Of a DNA stretch of 54,611 bases, positions 23,856 to 31,465 are shown in pieces. The first letter of the stretch is position 1. Each line of letters begins with the position of its first letter. Source of the DNA: Candidatus Uhrbacteria bacterium. GTDB lineage: Bacteria; Patescibacteriota; Patescibacteriia; UBA9934. The position numbers were made by a program, and so were the translations under genes. Location of the stretch: assembly GCA_943359525.1 (NCBI GenBank), contig CALRHV010000006.1:1-54611 (forward strand), read 5' to 3'. Below the pieces are notes generated by a model, which was not told the origin of the DNA, searched no databases, and saw only the letters and a list, made by a program, of their open reading frames with translations.

Positions 23856-25951
23856 ACAGGCTTTGTCGGCGAAAGAGGAACGTCGATAGCAATTGCTTCG
23901 GGCTCCACTTTTTGTCGGTAGTCGATTGGCCGCACGATGTTTTGGTCGTATCCCTCTTTGTCTGTTCGAACGAAATACTCGTTTGGTCCAACAAGGAAGC
24001 TATAACGCCCAAGCGTATCGGTCAGCGTCGTTTCAACGAGCTTATTATACTTCGGTTCGAACAACCGAACGACGGCGTTGCCCACAGGCTTGCGGTTCGA
24101 TGTATCGAAAACAATTCCCCATCCTCGCGGACGACGCGGCTGCGCCAGGCGCCAGAAGAGCAAGAACACAACGACTTGCATAATCGCGAGCGCCATCGTG
24201 AAAATCGATGGAGAGAAGAACCACACACCGAACGAAATGACCACGCCAGAAAGCGAAAGTCCGAGCTGAAGCTTTCGGAGCAATCGCGTTCGTTGAATAC
24301 CTTTTTGCGTGTGCTGTGCTCCGGTTTCTGCAGGATCGAGCGGAATATTCGCCGCAATCGTTGCGTCTTTTTGCGAAACGTCGATCGCTTGGCCTGTATA
24401 CACATCAAGGAATACTCCGTCATCCTTCATCTCGTGCAGATACACGCTTGGAAACACAAATCCATTTTTTGTAACAGTGATGCGATACTGGCCAGGGCTC
24501 GCGATGAAGAAATATTTTCCAAGCGCGTCGGTAACCATCGATCGTACAAGTCTGTTATTTGTGACGTCGTACAAACGAACCGTCGCAAGATCGATTGCGA
24601 CCTTTGTAATGGAGTTGTACACAATACCGAACGCCTTGCGCTTTCTTCGAGCAAAAAAGAGAAGTGGCGAAGTGAAGAGATACTGCAAATACGGCAACAA
24701 GCTAAACGACGAAGCGAGAACAACGGCCGTTGTTGCCGCAGCTGCCGCAGCAACAGGAATCGCGACATCAACGGCCTGCTGAACCTCAGGAAGCGCACGA
24801 ATTTCTTCAATCGCCGCGACGACATCTTCAACGGTACGCGCAAAACTTCCCATTGCCGCTACGGGCGCAGGCTTCGTTGTGGGCTTCAATGGCGCAGTCG
24901 TTGCTGGGACTGTTGATGGTGCTGAAGGAGTGGTCGAAGAATCCGTCGGCGATTCCGGCAATGTTGGTGACCCTTCTTCTTCTGGAACGTTAATACCATC
25001 CTCATCTGTTGCTGAGTCTTCTTCTGCAGACGGAACAGCTGGAGCACTCCCTCCGGAGCTTGGCGTCGATGGCGCCGAGCCATAACCTGACGTCGCGCCC
25101 CCACTCGTTGTTCCACCAGTATCAGTTTCCGTCCCAGTATCTGCATCAGCACCAGCATCCGTGCCTGTATCAGTTCCCGTATCGGTTCCGACGTCCGTGT
25201 CAGTATCCGGGTCCGTATCAGTGTCGGGATCAGTGTCGGGGTCAGTGTCCGTATCAGCATCCGGATCAACGTCAGTGTCAGGATCGGTATCCAAATCGGT
25301 GTCAGCGTCAATCTCGGGATCGGGAGCCGATGGCGTACTCGACGATCCGCCGCCACCACCTCCGCCACCACCTCCGCCCGACGATGATGATGGGATTGTT
25401 GCGCTTACGGATGCGCCGCTATTTGTTGATGTTGCAAGAATCACCGAGCCCGAATTTCCACTCGTTCCAGTAAGATTTACAAACCACGATCCTACAGTAG
25501 AAGGGTTGGTGATCTGATACGATCCAGTGCCTGACGACGAAGCGTTGACCCCTATTTCTATCGTCACCACGCTTGCGCTTGCGATTGCGCCGCCATCTCC
25601 CGAGCAAATGGTCAGCGTCACCGTCTGCCCAGAAATGGAAACCGATGCGTGATCGGATCCGCCGCAATTCGCTTCCGTAAGTAAATCCACTCCATCATCG
25701 GCGATATCAACATCGTTCTCCGTAATAGTGGAGAGAACGAAGCCTGTTGGAAAAACAAACTGCATAGTTTCTCCTTCTGAAAACGCATCACTGAGTGTGA
25801 GAATAAATTTATGGTTCGACGCAACAGCAATTTGCGTCGTTGAAACCTGGTCGGTCAGATCAGTAACCGTTGTTGCAAGGGTCAGTAATGGAAAAAACGC
25901 CGTAAACACGACAAAACCGAAAGTAAAAAAGTTTCGCAAAATTCTTTTCAT
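23852..25951 (-). CDS. Asp-rich surface/membrane protein with CarboxypepD-like domains
   Basis: 699 aa from ATG 25951 (MKRILRNFFTFGF), which overlaps the upstream stop as ATGA; track start 26023 is too early. Order: signal peptide; beta domain (about 25-180); poly-Gly run; about 70-residue (D-x-D-P)n/DTDTD block like calcium-binding Asp repeats; Pro/Thr/Ser linker; hydrophobic segment near 405-430; CarboxypepD_reg-like Ig domain (about 445-535); two membrane helices (about 565-615); second CarboxypepD_reg-like domain (GWGIVFDTSNRKPVGNAVVR) at the C-terminus. Likely an envelope anchor or sensor whose repeat domain binds Ca2+. Middle gene of the surface operon. Confidence 0.8.
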   Translation of the reverse strand: MKRILRNFFTFGFVVFTAFFPLLTLATTVTDLTDQVSTTQIAVASNHKFILTLSDAFSEGETMQFVFPTGFVLSTITENDVDIADDGVDLLTEANCGGSDHASVSISGQTVTLTICSGDGGAIASASVVTIEIGVNASSSGTGSYQITNPSTVGSWFVNLTGTSGNSGSVILATSTNSGASVSATIPSSSSGGGGGGGGGGGSSSTPSAPDPEIDADTDLDTDPDTDVDPDADTDTDPDTDPDTDTDPDTDTDVGTDTGTDTGTDAGADADTGTETDTGGTTSGGATSGYGSAPSTPSSGGSAPAVPSAEEDSATDEDGINVPEEEGSPTLPESPTDSSTTPSAPSTVPATTAPLKPTTKPAPVAAMGSFARTVEDVVAAIEEIRALPEVQQAVDVAIPVAAAAAATTAVVLASSFSLLPYLQYLFTSPLLFFARRKRKAFGIVYNSITKVAIDLATVRLYDVTNNRLVRSMVTDALGKYFFIASPGQYRITVTKNGFVFPSVYLHEMKDDGVFLDVYTGQAIDVSQKDATIAANIPLDPAETGAQHTQKGIQRTRLLRKLQLGLSLSGVVISFGVWFFSPSIFTMALAIMQVVVFLLFWRLAQPRRPRGWGIVFDTSNRKPVGNAVVRLFEPKYNKLVETTLTDTLGRYSFLVGPNEYFVRTDKEGYDQNIVRPIDYRQKVEPEAIAIDVPLSPTKPV

Positions 25952-26790
25952 GAAATGCGTCGTCGAATGAACAATATTCCTACACCAAATATTCCAATGC
26001 CGATGCCAAGCAACGGAAACCAACGCACGCCAGTATCAATATCCACACATGGGCGCTCGGCAAGCTGAGCGTCGTCAACAACGTAGGAAAGCGGACCAAA
26101 AGCCCACCACGGAACTGGCGGCAGGGGAACCTGCCACGTTCGGGATTGCCCCGATGGAATCCGATGAAATAACGGATTGCTCGGCGCTGTTCCCAAACGA
26201 ATACCAAACATCCCGCGAAGAACAATTGTACCGCTGTCGTATAGTATACCGCTCCCGTCGTTGGCGAGAGAAAGATCAGCAAGATCTATAGAGCGCTGAA
26301 TGAATGCCGTACAGGAACCACGCGGAGAAACATCTCCAACGGTTATAAACACGAGAGTCGCAGAGCCATGAAGTACAGAAATATCGCCCGCAAGCTTTTC
26401 CGCGACAGCAACGGCAACGACAAGCGCTTGCGGCATAACCGAATCTGGCGGCCGCACAGTGAGAACTACTGACGATGTTGCATCGGGAGCTATCGTCATC
26501 GATGATGCAGAAAGTGAAATCCACGACGTGATATCCAAAGGAAGTTTTTGAAGTTGTGGCTGTTCGACCCCGGGAATAAACGTAGCAGAAAGCAGAAAAG
26601 CTGAATAATCTCGGCTCACTGCGCCAGAATTAACTATTGGAATTTCAATCGTTTCCTGCTCGCCCGGAAAAACTATAACGTCTCGCGTCGCTGGAAGCGC
26701 GGCAGCAAAAAGCGACGATGGCACAAAAGTCATCATCATCGCAACACCGAAGAGAATTCGAAAAACCATTGTGTATGCAAAAGTATGCAT
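25948..26790 (-). CDS. Secreted anchored protein, first gene of surface operon
   Basis: 280 aa. Signal peptide within residues 1-30 (FRILFGVAMMMTFVPSSLFAAALP). One beta-sandwich-like ectodomain (RDVIVFPGEQETIEIPIVNSG) reminds of DUF916/Ig-type surface modules. A Cys pair (GSCTAF, ERPCVD) and a C-terminal membrane helix with basic stop (FPLLGIGIGIFGVGILFIRRRIS) complete it. The -10 box 6 nt upstream supports ATG 26790 (MHTFAYT) as a leaderless start. Function unknown; context says cell surface. Confidence 0.75.
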   Translation of the reverse strand: MHTFAYTMVFRILFGVAMMMTFVPSSLFAAALPATRDVIVFPGEQETIEIPIVNSGAVSRDYSAFLLSATFIPGVEQPQLQKLPLDITSWISLSASSMTIAPDATSSVVLTVRPPDSVMPQALVVAVAVAEKLAGDISVLHGSATLVFITVGDVSPRGSCTAFIQRSIDLADLSLANDGSGILYDSGTIVLRGMFGIRLGTAPSNPLFHRIPSGQSRTWQVPLPPVPWWAFGPLSYVVDDAQLAERPCVDIDTGVRWFPLLGIGIGIFGVGILFIRRRIS

Positions 26791-26796
26791 GATGAT

Positions 26797-26802
26797 ATTG
26801 TA
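26797..26802 (-). promoter_or_regulatory. -10 box of the surface operon
   Basis: TACAAT on the minus strand ends 6 nt before ATG 26790, implying a leaderless message. A -35 is not clear. Confidence 0.4.
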
Positions 26803-26844
26803 CCTGAAACGCTATTCGTATGTCCTCGCGTGAGTCAAAACGGT

Positions 26845-27765
26845 CTAGTAGTCGCCAACAAAAATCGTCGTCAGCGTTTGTGCATAGCTTCCACCAATTT
26901 GCGACGAGGAAATAGATGCCTTCAGCGTCAAAAAACCGCTGTTAGAAAATGACGCCGCCGATGTACTCCCAACTAATGCAGGATTGGTCGAAAAAGCACT
27001 GTCCTGAGTATCAAATGTAGACGTTGCAAGTGTTGTGTCGGAAGAACGGGCTCCGTATTCGCTATCACCAGCCGTCACGGCGCCATCCAGCACAGCGGCA
27101 AGCGTGTCCGATCCAGACCGCAGCGTGCCATCAACAAACGCATACACTCCGAAACCCTGCGAAACATCTGCTGAAGCAACCCAACCAATGATCTGCGTTG
27201 TTACCACCGAAGACGCGAGTGTTCCCAAAGCATTTGTCGCAATCTGCGACATGCGATATGCCATATCATTTGATCCGTCGATCGTTGGTGTGCTTCCAGA
27301 ATATGAAGAACGGATAGTGATGTTGGCACCAGAAATTCCAGTGATCTCACCCATCAATGCGACTTGCGACGCGCCCTCGTCCTGAATGACCACCATCCAG
27401 TCTCCCACGGAAAATCCGGCTGCCGTTGTGACGGTGACCGTATTTGCCGAAAAAGCTGTTGCGGCGACCTGAGTGGCCCGATCTTCGACGTATGGAATAA
27501 AATTGACGACCGCGTCGTACGTGCCAGCACGGAACCCTTGATCCACCTTATAGCTCGTAGATGTTGCACGTGAATTCGATGCTGTGCCGCCGGCACTGTC
27601 CCGAAGCCCATAAGAAGCGGAAGAACTATTTCCGCCACCCGAGGAAAACTCGTCCCACTGGATCTGATAGTTGGTCGACGACATCGCCGCGAGGGCTAAT
27701 TCGAGATGTAAACCAAAAGAAACCGCTAACATTAAACAAAAAATGCTTACTTTTGCCTGTTTCAT
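26845..27765 (-). CDS. Secreted repeat-type surface protein
   Basis: 306 aa. Signal peptide (VSIFCLMLAVSFGLHLELALAAM). The mature start MSSTNYQIQWDEFSSGGGN... is a motif I associate with CPR exported proteins. The rest is Ser/Thr/Ala-rich beta structure with few charges and no membrane helix, ending TTIFVGDY. Role unknown, probably part of the cell surface layer. Separate transcription unit: its TATAAT lies 8 nt before the ATG, and it runs leftward away from the parS/DnaA-box region. Confidence 0.75.
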   Translation of the reverse strand: MKQAKVSIFCLMLAVSFGLHLELALAAMSSTNYQIQWDEFSSGGGNSSSASYGLRDSAGGTASNSRATSTSYKVDQGFRAGTYDAVVNFIPYVEDRATQVAATAFSANTVTVTTAAGFSVGDWMVVIQDEGASQVALMGEITGISGANITIRSSYSGSTPTIDGSNDMAYRMSQIATNALGTLASSVVTTQIIGWVASADVSQGFGVYAFVDGTLRSGSDTLAAVLDGAVTAGDSEYGARSSDTTLATSTFDTQDSAFSTNPALVGSTSAASFSNSGFLTLKASISSSQIGGSYAQTLTTIFVGDY

Positions 27766-27773
27766 ACAGAATG

Positions 27774-27779
27774 ATTATA
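27774..27779 (-). promoter_or_regulatory. Extended -10 of leaderless surface gene
   Basis: Minus strand TGG-TATAAT followed by 8 nt and the ATG at 27765. No SD upstream of the ATG. Confidence 0.55.
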
Positions 27780-27839
27780 CCATGGTGAACACTAAAAGTA
27801 GTCAGGAAGGGCTCAAAAACTTGGCTAACTTTGATGAAC

Positions 27840-27990
27840 TGTGGATAAATACGGGATAACCCTGTTTATAAACTGCGTATTTCAGATTCTGTACATTATG
27901 CGTAGTCTGATGTAGACAAATATGCAATCTCGAAACATCGGTTATCAACACCCGATACCGTTAAAAAAATTGTTTCACGTGAAACAATTT
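27840..27990. other. Candidate replication-origin segment with DnaA boxes and parS
   Basis: Perfect DnaA box TGTGGATAA (27840-27848), a one-mismatch box TTATCAACA (27942-27950), AT-rich DNA between, then a parS palindrome. Left of it the core genes all run leftward; right of it most run rightward, as expected around an origin. No dnaA gene is in the window. Only two boxes are seen, so oriC is a hypothesis. Confidence 0.4.
27971..27986. other. parS site 1
   Basis: TGTTTCACGTGAAACA: exact match to the bacterial consensus for ParB binding. The palindrome extends to 24 bp with AAAT/ATTT flanks (27967-27990). Confidence 0.85.
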
Positions 27991-28024
27991 GCAGAATAGA
28001 GACCGGAACTGAACAAAACACTGT

Positions 28025-28070
28025 CATTTTAGGCTAGTTTCGGTGCGCCAGGGGCAAGGTTCGCGATATA
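28025..28070. repeat. Half copy of the CGTAC-hairpin element
   Basis: Resembles one arm of the repeat family (TTTTAGGCTAGTTTCGGTGCG, up to TTCGCGA), most like the arm of copy E. The apex and second arm are missing. Directly left of full copy A. Confidence 0.55.
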
Positions 28071-28082
28071 AGTCTGGATATA

Positions 28083-28207
28083 CAAAACGCCGTCATTTGC
28101 GACGAGTTTGGGTGCATGGCAAGCAAATCTTTTGAGACGTACTTCATGGTACGTTGAAAAAGTTTGCGATGCCATAAGCCCAAAATCGGCCAAATGCCGG
28201 CGTTTTG
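28083..28207. repeat. CGTAC-hairpin element, copy A
   Basis: 125 bp. Outer arms CAAAACGCCG and CGGCGTTTTG are perfect; further pairing runs to the apex CGTAC-ttcatg-GTACG (reverse orientation). Its right end abuts the encoded CCA of tRNA-Ala. Confidence 0.8.
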
Positions 28208-28283
28208 TGGTGGACCTGAGCGGATTCGAACCGCTGACCTCTGCAATGCGAATGCAGCACTCTACCAACTGAGCTACAAGCCC
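28208..28283 (-). tRNA. tRNA-Ala (CGC)
   Basis: 76 nt including an encoded CCA end. Acceptor GGGCTTG/CAGGTCC (two G-T pairs), D-arm GCTC...GAGT, anticodon stem CTGCA/TGCAG with loop TTCGCAT, so anticodon CGC reading GCG. T-arm GCGGTTCGAATCCGC is canonical. Bracketed by hairpin elements A (3') and B (5'). Confidence 0.93.
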
Positions 28284-28409
28284 TAGAATTTCCTCAATTG
28301 GCCGATTTTGAACTTGCAACTACACAAACTTGCTCAACGTACCATGAAGTACGCCTCGCAGGCTTTGTTTGTTGCGCGTCCAAACTCGTCTCAATTGAGA
28401 AAATCCTAG
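28283..28409. repeat. CGTAC-hairpin element, copy B
   Basis: 127 bp. Ends CTAGAATTTCCTCAATTG and CAATTGAGAAAATCCTAG pair almost fully; apex CGTAC-catgaa-GTACG. It begins at the 5' base of tRNA-Ala. Confidence 0.8.
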
Positions 28410-28423
28410 ATCAGTTTCAAAAT

Positions 28424-28439
28424 TGTTTCACGTGAAACA
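28424..28439. other. parS site 2
   Basis: TGTTTCACGTGAAACA again, with the same 24-bp extended palindrome (28420-28443) as site 1, 453 bp away. Confidence 0.85.
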
Positions 28440-28456
28440 ATTTGCCACACATAAAT

Positions 28457-28581
28457 ACCAATGGTCATTTAAATTGCGAAATGCTAGGAGTTGCGAGGAC
28501 CAAAGTGAGCCGTACTACAGCGTACGGAGAACGAGGACCGGAGCAACGACAACGCAGTTCGCGATTTAAATGACCATTGGT
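28457..28581. repeat. CGTAC-hairpin element, copy C
   Basis: 125 bp. Arms ACCAATGGTCATTTAAAT and ATTTAAATGACCATTGGT are perfectly inverted; apex CCGTAC-tacagc-GTACGG, reverse orientation. Its right end includes the discriminator and CCA of tRNA-Arg. Confidence 0.8.
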
Positions 28582-28654
28582 GATCTCGGCGGGAGTTGAA
28601 CCTGCAACCTTGTCCTTAGGACGGACCTGCTCTATCCAGTTGAGCTACGAGATC
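28578..28654 (-). tRNA. tRNA-Arg (CCT)
   Basis: 77 nt with encoded CCA. Acceptor GATCTCG/CGAGATC perfect, D-arm GCTC/GAGC, anticodon stem GGTCC/GGACA (27-43 mismatch) with loop GTCCTAA, anticodon CCT reading AGG. T-stem has one A-C mismatch. Flanked by elements C (3') and D (5'). Confidence 0.88.
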
Positions 28655-28657
28655 ATA

Positions 28658-28784
28658 CTGAAACTCCCACATTTGGTCTATTTCCGGCTCACGTCATCGC
28701 AAATTTCCTCAACGTACCATGAAGTACGCCTCGGAAAATTTGCTCAACGTTCACCGAAACTAGCCTCAAATGTGAAAGTTTCAG
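28658..28784. repeat. CGTAC-hairpin element, copy D
   Basis: 127 bp. Ends CTGAAACT...CACATTTG and CAAATGTG...AGTTTCAG pair; apex CGTAC-catgaa-GTACG. It starts 4 nt from the 5' end of tRNA-Arg. Confidence 0.8.
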
Positions 28785-28970
28785 ATTCACCAAACAATAA
28801 ATCTAAAGTCGAAACTAACCCAAATTATATATATTTCGTTAGTTCGAGCCGAACGGACTTCGAACCTCTCGGAAGTCACATGTGTCGTAAAATATACATC
28901 TCTTTCATGATATACTGTATCGACGCGAGAGAAGTATACGTATCGCCGCAACTACGCGTCAATAAAAACT
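28785..28970. other. Intergenic segment upstream of rmuC
   Basis: Contains a minus-strand TATAAT (28824-28829) that may start a tRNA-Arg/tRNA-Ala transcript, a weak 7-bp inverted repeat AACTAAC/GTTAGTT around it, GACTTC/GAAGTC, and a plus-strand extended -10 TGA-TATACT (28911-28916) for rmuC. No gene seen. Confidence 0.45.
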
Positions 28971-30086
28971 ATGGATACATCCACCATTTTCGTTCTCATT
29001 GTCGGCTTCGGTGCAGTTATAGGAACGCTTTTTATGTTTCAAAAACGCAACTCCGGTGATTCTGTGGCGTCGCAAAATCTTCTGACCGAAATCACCCGCA
29101 TTCGCGAGGAATTATTGCGCGCAACAACAGAACAGCGGCAAGAGGTTCAAATGAAGCTCGATCGCGTGAACGATCAGCTATACCGCGGACTTGCTGATTC
29201 TCAAAAAACCATTCAAGGACAATTCGAGCAGACATCCCGCATTATTCAAGAAGTCACAACAAAACTCACCACACTCGACGCAACGAACAAGCAAGTTCTC
29301 GACTTCTCGTCACAGCTCAGAAGCCTACAGGACATCTTAAAAAATCCAAAGCATCGCGGCATTCTTGGTGAATATTATCTCGAAACCCTCCTGAAGAACG
29401 CAATGGAACCAGGAAGCTACGCGATGCAGTATCGATTGGGTAAGGATGAAAATGATAAAGACCTCATTCCCGATGCTGTCGTCTTCGTCAAAGAAAAAAT
29501 TATTCCGATCGACTCGAAGTTTTCACTCGAAAACTACAATCGCATCACAGAAACAGAAGATCCAGCCGAACGAGAACGTCTTGAAAAACTTTTTGTCAAC
29601 GATCTCAAGAATCGTATCCTCGAAACATCAAAATACATCCAACCAGGAAAGGGAACGATGGATTTTGCTTTTATGTTCATTCCGCATGAAGCAATTTATT
29701 ACGATCTTCTCGTAAATAAAATCGGCTCTACGCAGGAGGATAATGAAAATCTTATCCAGCGTGCAGCGAGCAAATACCACGTCATCATCGTCTCGCCAAC
29801 GTCGTTCCTCGCATATCTCCAAACCGTACTCCAAGCTCTCCACGCGATGAAAATCGAAGAAAAGGCACAAGACATCATTAAACGCGTTTCCGATCTTGGA
29901 AAGCATTTCCGGACGTATGCGGAGTATCACGGAAAGCTCGGCAATGCAGTAAGCACAGTTGTCAATCAATTCAACTTCTCGAGCGCGGAGCTCAGAAAGA
30001 TGAGTAAAGACGTTGTAAAGCTCACCGATGGACCCGCAGACGATATTATCGAAACTTCAATCCTCGAGCGGCCGATCATCGAATAA
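28971..30086 (+). CDS. rmuC: RmuC-family protein
   Basis: 371 aa. N-terminal membrane helix (FVLIVGFGAVIGTLFMF), a coiled coil at about 35-115 (ITRIREELLRATTEQRQEVQ), then the RmuC nuclease-like core: NPKHRGILGEYYLETLLKNA, DAVVFVKEKIIPIDSKFSLENY, MFIPHEAIYYDLL, VIIVSPTSFLAYLQTV. RmuC limits recombination at inverted repeats, which is notable beside a cluster of long hairpins. Terminated by a perfect bidirectional hairpin shared with rpsT. Confidence 0.93.
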   Translation: MDTSTIFVLIVGFGAVIGTLFMFQKRNSGDSVASQNLLTEITRIREELLRATTEQRQEVQMKLDRVNDQLYRGLADSQKTIQGQFEQTSRIIQEVTTKLTTLDATNKQVLDFSSQLRSLQDILKNPKHRGILGEYYLETLLKNAMEPGSYAMQYRLGKDENDKDLIPDAVVFVKEKIIPIDSKFSLENYNRITETEDPAERERLEKLFVNDLKNRILETSKYIQPGKGTMDFAFMFIPHEAIYYDLLVNKIGSTQEDNENLIQRAASKYHVIIVSPTSFLAYLQTVLQALHAMKIEEKAQDIIKRVSDLGKHFRTYAEYHGKLGNAVSTVVNQFNFSSAELRKMSKDVVKLTDGPADDIIETSILERPIIE

Positions 30087-30126
30087 AAAAATCACCCCAC
30101 CGTTCGCAAACGGTGGGGTGATTTTC
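30086..30126. terminator. Bidirectional terminator rmuC / rpsT
   Basis: AAAATCACCCCACCGTT-cgc-AACGGTGGGGTGATTTT: long perfect stem with A/T tracts on both sides between converging genes. Confidence 0.9.
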
Positions 30127-30128
30127 AT

Positions 30129-30431
30129 TTACTTTGTTTTCTTTGCAACGACCTCTTTCTTTGGCGCTACTGCGGCCTTGTTCAGGGCGAGCATGGCACG
30201 GGACTTCACACGAGCTGCGGTGTTTGCTTTGAAGACATGCTTCGTGACAGCCTTGTCCATTGCCTGGTCCAGCTCACGAACCAACTTTTGTGCGTCTTCG
30301 ATCTTTCCAGCTTCCAAAAGCTTACGGAACGAGCGGCGCATCGTGTCGATATGGCCCTTCACGTTTGCATTGCGAACGCGACGAACGTCACTTTGTTTCA
30401 TGGCTTTCTTGGCGTTTCGAAGATTTGGCAT
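30129..30431 (-). CDS. rpsT: 30S ribosomal protein S20
   Basis: 100 aa. Classic pattern MPNLRNAKKAMKQSDVRRVRN, MRRSFRKLLEAG, AVTKHVFKANTAARVKSRAM. The C-terminal Lys/Ala tail is slightly long. It sits downstream of the polA-holA pair on the same strand with a 50-nt gap and binds the 16S 5' domain. Confidence 0.96.
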   Translation of the reverse strand: MPNLRNAKKAMKQSDVRRVRNANVKGHIDTMRRSFRKLLEAGKIEDAQKLVRELDQAMDKAVTKHVFKANTAARVKSRAMLALNKAAVAPKKEVVAKKTK

Positions 30432-30481
30432 AATTCCGTGAGGAAAGTTTCAATAAGAATACGCGAATGTTAGCGGAATCT

Positions 30482-31462
30482 TCATTTTGCGTCAAGCATT
30501 GCAGCAACCAATCGATCTACCGCAACATCCGCCGCAAGGCCTCGTTTCATTGCAAAATCGAGATCAAAGGCCAATTCATGCCATTGCTTCATTCGCTCGA
30601 AGGATCGTCGACGAGCTTCGCCAAGCACTTTTTGAGCCACAAACGGGTGTAAACCCAATGCATTCGCTACATCCTGCTTTCCAACATTTGGCAACTCATC
30701 GCACAGTGATCGAACCTGAAGCAGTAGTCGAATTTGCCGCATCAGCATTCCAAAAAGAGGAAATTCATCTGCACCAGCAACCCGTTCTTCATGAAGCTTT
30801 CGCAAGGCAAACGAGGCACGATCTGCGCTCATCGCATCCATGAATGCGAAAATATCCTCACGATATTCACTTGAAACAAGTTTTCCGATCATTTCTTCAG
30901 TAATCGGCGCATCGCCAGCATATGCGGCGAGCTTCCCGATCTCCGTTTCCAATCTCCACGAATTATTGCCAACGCGATCAATGAGGGCCCCGATGACAGC
31001 TGGAACAATTACAGCGCCATGCATTTTCGCTCGATTCGTGATCCATACTTGAAGCTCCGAACCCGAAAGCGCCGGTAACGGATAGCTATGGATTTCCTTC
31101 ATCATCGAAACACGCTTCCAAAGCTCGGTCTTCTCAACTTTTTCTTTTGACGATGCGTCAACAAGAACCAAAATCGTGGACCCTGGAACGCGTTCGAGCA
31201 TCGCAACCCACGGTTCCGCGTCTGGTTTTGTTGTCACCGTCGAAAAAATACCGTCAACGCGAACCATGCGCTTGGTCGACAAGAATGGCGACGATGCAAT
31301 GGCCTCAGACACTTTTTGAATACTCACGTCATCCTTTTTCCCGAAGACAAACTCATCAATATTCATCCGCGTTGGATCGAATTTCTCCGCAAACTTGTTC
31401 ACAAATTCTCGGGACCGCTCTTTCACGCGAAAGGCATCGTCACCATACACGAGCAAGATCAT
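30482..31462 (-). CDS. holA: DNA polymerase III delta subunit
   Basis: 326 aa, the clamp-loader subunit that opens the sliding clamp. AAA+-like fold without Walker motifs: N-terminus MILLVYGDDAFRVKER, FLSTKRMVRVDGIF, central LSGSELQVWITNRAKMHG, C-terminal collar helices (FPLFGMLMRQIRLLLQVRSL, FVAQKVLGEARRRSFERM). It starts 3 nt after polA, so the two polymerase genes are cotranscribed. Confidence 0.92.
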   Translation of the reverse strand: MILLVYGDDAFRVKERSREFVNKFAEKFDPTRMNIDEFVFGKKDDVSIQKVSEAIASSPFLSTKRMVRVDGIFSTVTTKPDAEPWVAMLERVPGSTILVLVDASSKEKVEKTELWKRVSMMKEIHSYPLPALSGSELQVWITNRAKMHGAVIVPAVIGALIDRVGNNSWRLETEIGKLAAYAGDAPITEEMIGKLVSSEYREDIFAFMDAMSADRASFALRKLHEERVAGADEFPLFGMLMRQIRLLLQVRSLCDELPNVGKQDVANALGLHPFVAQKVLGEARRRSFERMKQWHELAFDLDFAMKRGLAADVAVDRLVAAMLDAK

Positions 31463-31465
31463 AAA

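Noticed and set aside
25161-25517. Plus-strand ORF of Ser/Val repeats
   Set aside because: Antisense of the Asp-rich repeat in the surface protein.
28025-28784. Integron attC sites
   Set aside because: attC keeps conserved outer R'/R'' boxes and variable centres; here the centre is conserved and the ends vary, and no integrase is near (XerC is an ordinary Xer).
28083-28784. CRISPR array
   Set aside because: Copies are palindromic, differ in sequence, are unevenly spaced and enclose tRNAs; no cas genes.
28835-28910. tRNA-like fragment with TTCGAA
   Set aside because: No acceptor or anticodon pairing could be completed on either strand.
28577-29059. 160-aa plus-strand ORF
   Set aside because: Runs through a tRNA and a hairpin element into rmuC out of frame.
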